Origin: Xylanibacter brevis ATCC 19188
Lineage (GTDB): Bacteria; Bacteroidota; Bacteroidia; Bacteroidales; Bacteroidaceae
Length of the DNA stretch: 64,000 nucleotides
Direction: 5' to 3'
Assembly (NCBI RefSeq): GCF_000621725.1
Contig: NZ_JHXM01000019.1
Span: 1-64,000 of the forward strand
Made by a program: the position numbers and the translations under genes. The notes beneath the pieces are model-generated. The model was not told the DNA's origin. It did not search any database and saw nothing but the letters and a program-made list of their open reading frames with translations. Shown here piece by piece: positions 62,344-64,000 of the stretch; position 1 is the stretch's first letter, and the number at the start of each line of letters is the position of its first letter.

Positions 62344-62514
62344 ATGAAGAATTATCTGATTAGCGAAGCTATAGGCGATATTGCAGGTCCCATGGCCTAC
62401 GCCTATTACAAGAAGATGCCTGATGCCCTCGTTTATCAGGCCATGAAAAAACTCCCCGACTGGATGGTAGAGGTAAGCGAGAGGTTTGATGAGGTGATGA
62501 ATAAAAACAAGTAA
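62344..62514 (+). CDS. Small hypothetical protein (56 residues)
   Basis: The frame reads MKNYLISEAIGDIAGPM and continues with AYAYYKKMPDALVYQAMK to a lysine-rich end. It is predicted mostly helical, without a membrane segment. A good promoter lies just upstream, and codon usage is ordinary for the region. It ends 18 bases before the next gene and may share its transcript. No family is recognised. Confidence 0.6.
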   Translation: MKNYLISEAIGDIAGPMAYAYYKKMPDALVYQAMKKLPDWMVEVSERFDEVMNKNK

Positions 62515-62532
62515 AATGCACTATTATCTATT

Positions 62533-63219
62533 ATGACAGATTATTTAATAAAAATGGTAAATAATCATATAATTATTAATAACGAACAAAAACTTGTATT
62601 TGATACAGGAAGCCCTCTTAGTTTCCATAGTTTAGGTCATATTTTTATAGGAGATGAAACCATAACCGTTCCTACATCTCTTCCAGAAGTATTGGCAGAA
62701 TACCTGTCGCAAAACATTGGTTGTGATGTACAGGGTTTGATAGCTATGGATATCATTAACAATCATTCAACTACCATTAGTCTAAAAGACGGCTTTTTGC
62801 TTATGAACGATGATGCTCCCTTTGGCACAGAGTTTTGTAATCTTAACATGAGCCGTAGTCTGGGCGGTTTGCTTTGTATTAAGGTAAAAGTCAATAAGAG
62901 AACAGCAAAGATGATTGTTGACTCAGGTGCAAAGATCTCATACATCAGCCCAAACTTCGTCAATGGTATGAAGGAAGAAAATAATGTCGAAGATTTTTCG
63001 CCATACATAGGCAACTTCCTAACGCCATTATTTACTTGTGACGTTGATTTACTAGTAGGAGGCATATCATATTCACAACAATTCGGGATACTTCCCGCGA
63101 TAATCTCAACGATGTTATTTTTATATGGTGCCGATGGTCTCTTTGGCGTGGAATTATTCAAACGCTACCGACTTCAAATAATGAATGGCCGATTGTTTTT
63201 CCCTCCGCAGGGGATATAG
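62533..63219 (+). CDS. Protein with two aspartic-protease-like motifs
   Basis: This 228-residue AT-rich gene product has two aspartic-protease-type active-site motifs: LVFDTGSP (Asp24) and MIVDSGAKISYI (Asp130), 106 residues apart. The second is followed by a strand-rich half ending LFGVELFKRYRLQIMNGRLFF, like the C-terminal flap region of retropepsin or pepsin-like folds. No signal peptide is visible. It may be a single-chain bilobal aspartyl protease or a degenerate relative. The assignment is from motifs only. Confidence 0.6.
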   Translation: MTDYLIKMVNNHIIINNEQKLVFDTGSPLSFHSLGHIFIGDETITVPTSLPEVLAEYLSQNIGCDVQGLIAMDIINNHSTTISLKDGFLLMNDDAPFGTEFCNLNMSRSLGGLLCIKVKVNKRTAKMIVDSGAKISYISPNFVNGMKEENNVEDFSPYIGNFLTPLFTCDVDLLVGGISYSQQFGILPAIISTMLFLYGADGLFGVELFKRYRLQIMNGRLFFPPQGI

Positions 63220-63257
63220 TTTTTGCAAAATAAACTTGTTGTTTCAAAATAAAGTTG

Positions 63258-63265
63258 TATTTTTG
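63258..63265 (+). promoter_or_regulatory. -7 box ahead of the DUF1848 gene
   Basis: TATTTTTG, 29 bases ahead of the start at 63295. Confidence 0.6.
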
Positions 63266-63294
63266 TAGGCATAACAAAATAGCATGATAGATGT

Positions 63295-64000
63295 ATGGCA
63301 AGTTGGAATAAAGAATTATTGACCAGAGAGAATGGAGAGCAAGTATGGATGCAGGTTCCTGAAATTGTTTCTGCAAGTAGAAGTACGGATATTCCTGCCT
63401 TTTATGCTGATTGGTTTTTCCATCGCCTGAAGGTTGGTTATTCTGCTTGGACGAATCCTTTCAATGGGGTCAGAGGCTATGTATCGTACAAGAATACACG
63501 CTTTATCGTGTTCTGGTCGAAGAATCCAAAATCACTATTACCATATCTGCATTTACTGAAAGAACGGAATATCAAGTGCTACATTCAATATACTCTGAAC
63601 GATTATGAGCAAGAGAAACTAGAAAAAGTACCCTCTCTAACTGATCGCATTGAAACATTCAAACTTCTTGTTGATCAACTTGGGAAAGATGCCGTAATCT
63701 GGCGATTTGACCCAATGATATTGACTGATGATATTTCTGTTGACAACTTGCTGCAGAAAGTCCAGAAGATTGGTGACCAACTGAAAGATTATACTGAAAA
63801 GTTGGTTTTTAGCTATGCTGACATCGCTATGTACAAAAATGTGAAGCACAATTTGGAAGCAAGTGGTGTTCCTTATCATGAATGGGAAGTTGGACTGATG
63901 GAAGATTTCGCAGAAAAGCTTTCTGCCATGAATGATGAACGTGGCTGGAACTTTCAACTTGCTACCTGTGGCGAAAAAATCGACATTAACAAACATGGCA
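63295..64000 (+). CDS. DUF1848 family protein, cut by the window end
   Basis: The frame is open from an ATG at 63295 to the window edge (235 codons). The N-terminal part matches DUF1848: VSASRSTDIPAFYADWFFHRLKVGYSAWTNPFN, then FIVFWSKNP, ERNIKCYIQYTLNDYE, and VIWRFDPMIL. The family is uncharacterised; its C-terminal cysteine cluster, if present, lies beyond the window. Confidence 0.85.
   Translation, partial: MASWNKELLTRENGEQVWMQVPEIVSASRSTDIPAFYADWFFHRLKVGYSAWTNPFNGVRGYVSYKNTRFIVFWSKNPKSLLPYLHLLKERNIKCYIQYTLNDYEQEKLEKVPSLTDRIETFKLLVDQLGKDAVIWRFDPMILTDDISVDNLLQKVQKIGDQLKDYTEKLVFSYADIAMYKNVKHNLEASGVPYHEWEVGLMEDFAEKLSAMNDERGWNFQLATCGEKIDINKHG

Overview
The window is chromosomal DNA from a member of the Bacteroidota, most likely Prevotella in the broad sense (Prevotellaceae). 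The evidence is the promoter signature TAnnTTTG ahead of many genes on both strands, the near absence of purine-rich Shine-Dalgarno sites, a menaquinone gene set, many exported glycosidases and acidic-start lipoproteins, an LptD-type protein, a fused TGS/uridine-kinase-like enzyme, a long NusB, and Prevotella-like C-terminal tails. No rRNA, tRNA, CRISPR array, prophage or integrase was seen.

Layout. 1-4.6 kb: a non-coding stretch with heptad repeats, then a dcp - dCMP deaminase - S41 protease operon closed by a strong terminator. 4.6-17 kb: three exported glycosidases (a GH27/36-like protein, GH35, GH2) interspersed with recF-DUF721, a TPR anchor protein, ribH, a small exported protein, xth and a thioesterase. 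17-20 kb (minus strand): a cysteine desulfidase-family enzyme, a beta-helix exported protein and a coiled-coil lipoprotein. 20-24 kb: ROK kinase, hotdog thioesterase, menF, menD. 24-27 kb: nucleoside kinase, a 22-bp-period palindrome array and a small membrane protein.

27-33 kb: an accessory island with a complete type I restriction-modification operon (hsdM-hsdS-unknown small gene-hsdR), preceded by an unusually structured leader. 33-39.6 kb: two hypothetical genes, superoxide dismutase, then menB, a GxxExxY (PD-(D/E)XK-like) gene wrapped in inverted repeat arrays, menC, menE and convergent aroB. The men pathway is thus present as menF-D and menB-C-E, separated by about 11 kb that includes the restriction island.

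39.6-56.5 kb is mostly core: an outer-membrane beta-barrel protein; the minus-strand operon nusB-yajC-ybbR-coaE-DUF5606; rplY-pth-S4 protein; lipoproteins; yhhQ-queF (queuosine precursor uptake and synthesis); a carboxyltransferase/biotinyl protein with an HD protein; and lptD. 56.5-57 kb is a dense repeat block with heptads, mini-hairpins and a G-quadruplex-type inverted repeat. 57-62 kb: a cation/proton antiporter and pepT operon, a lipoprotein and a DUF2461 gene. 62-64 kb is AT-rich accessory DNA: a second 22-bp palindrome array, a 56-codon gene, a protein with two aspartic-protease-like motifs and the start of a DUF1848 gene cut by the window end.

The most unusual things are (1) the GxxExxY gene enclosed by inverted arrays of a 21-bp-period repeat inside the men operon, (2) two remote intergenic arrays with different palindromes but the same 22-bp period and the same flanking hairpin motifs, and (3) the long, mutually exclusive RNA structures ahead of the restriction-modification operon. 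All functions are inferred from reading sequence; no database search was run.
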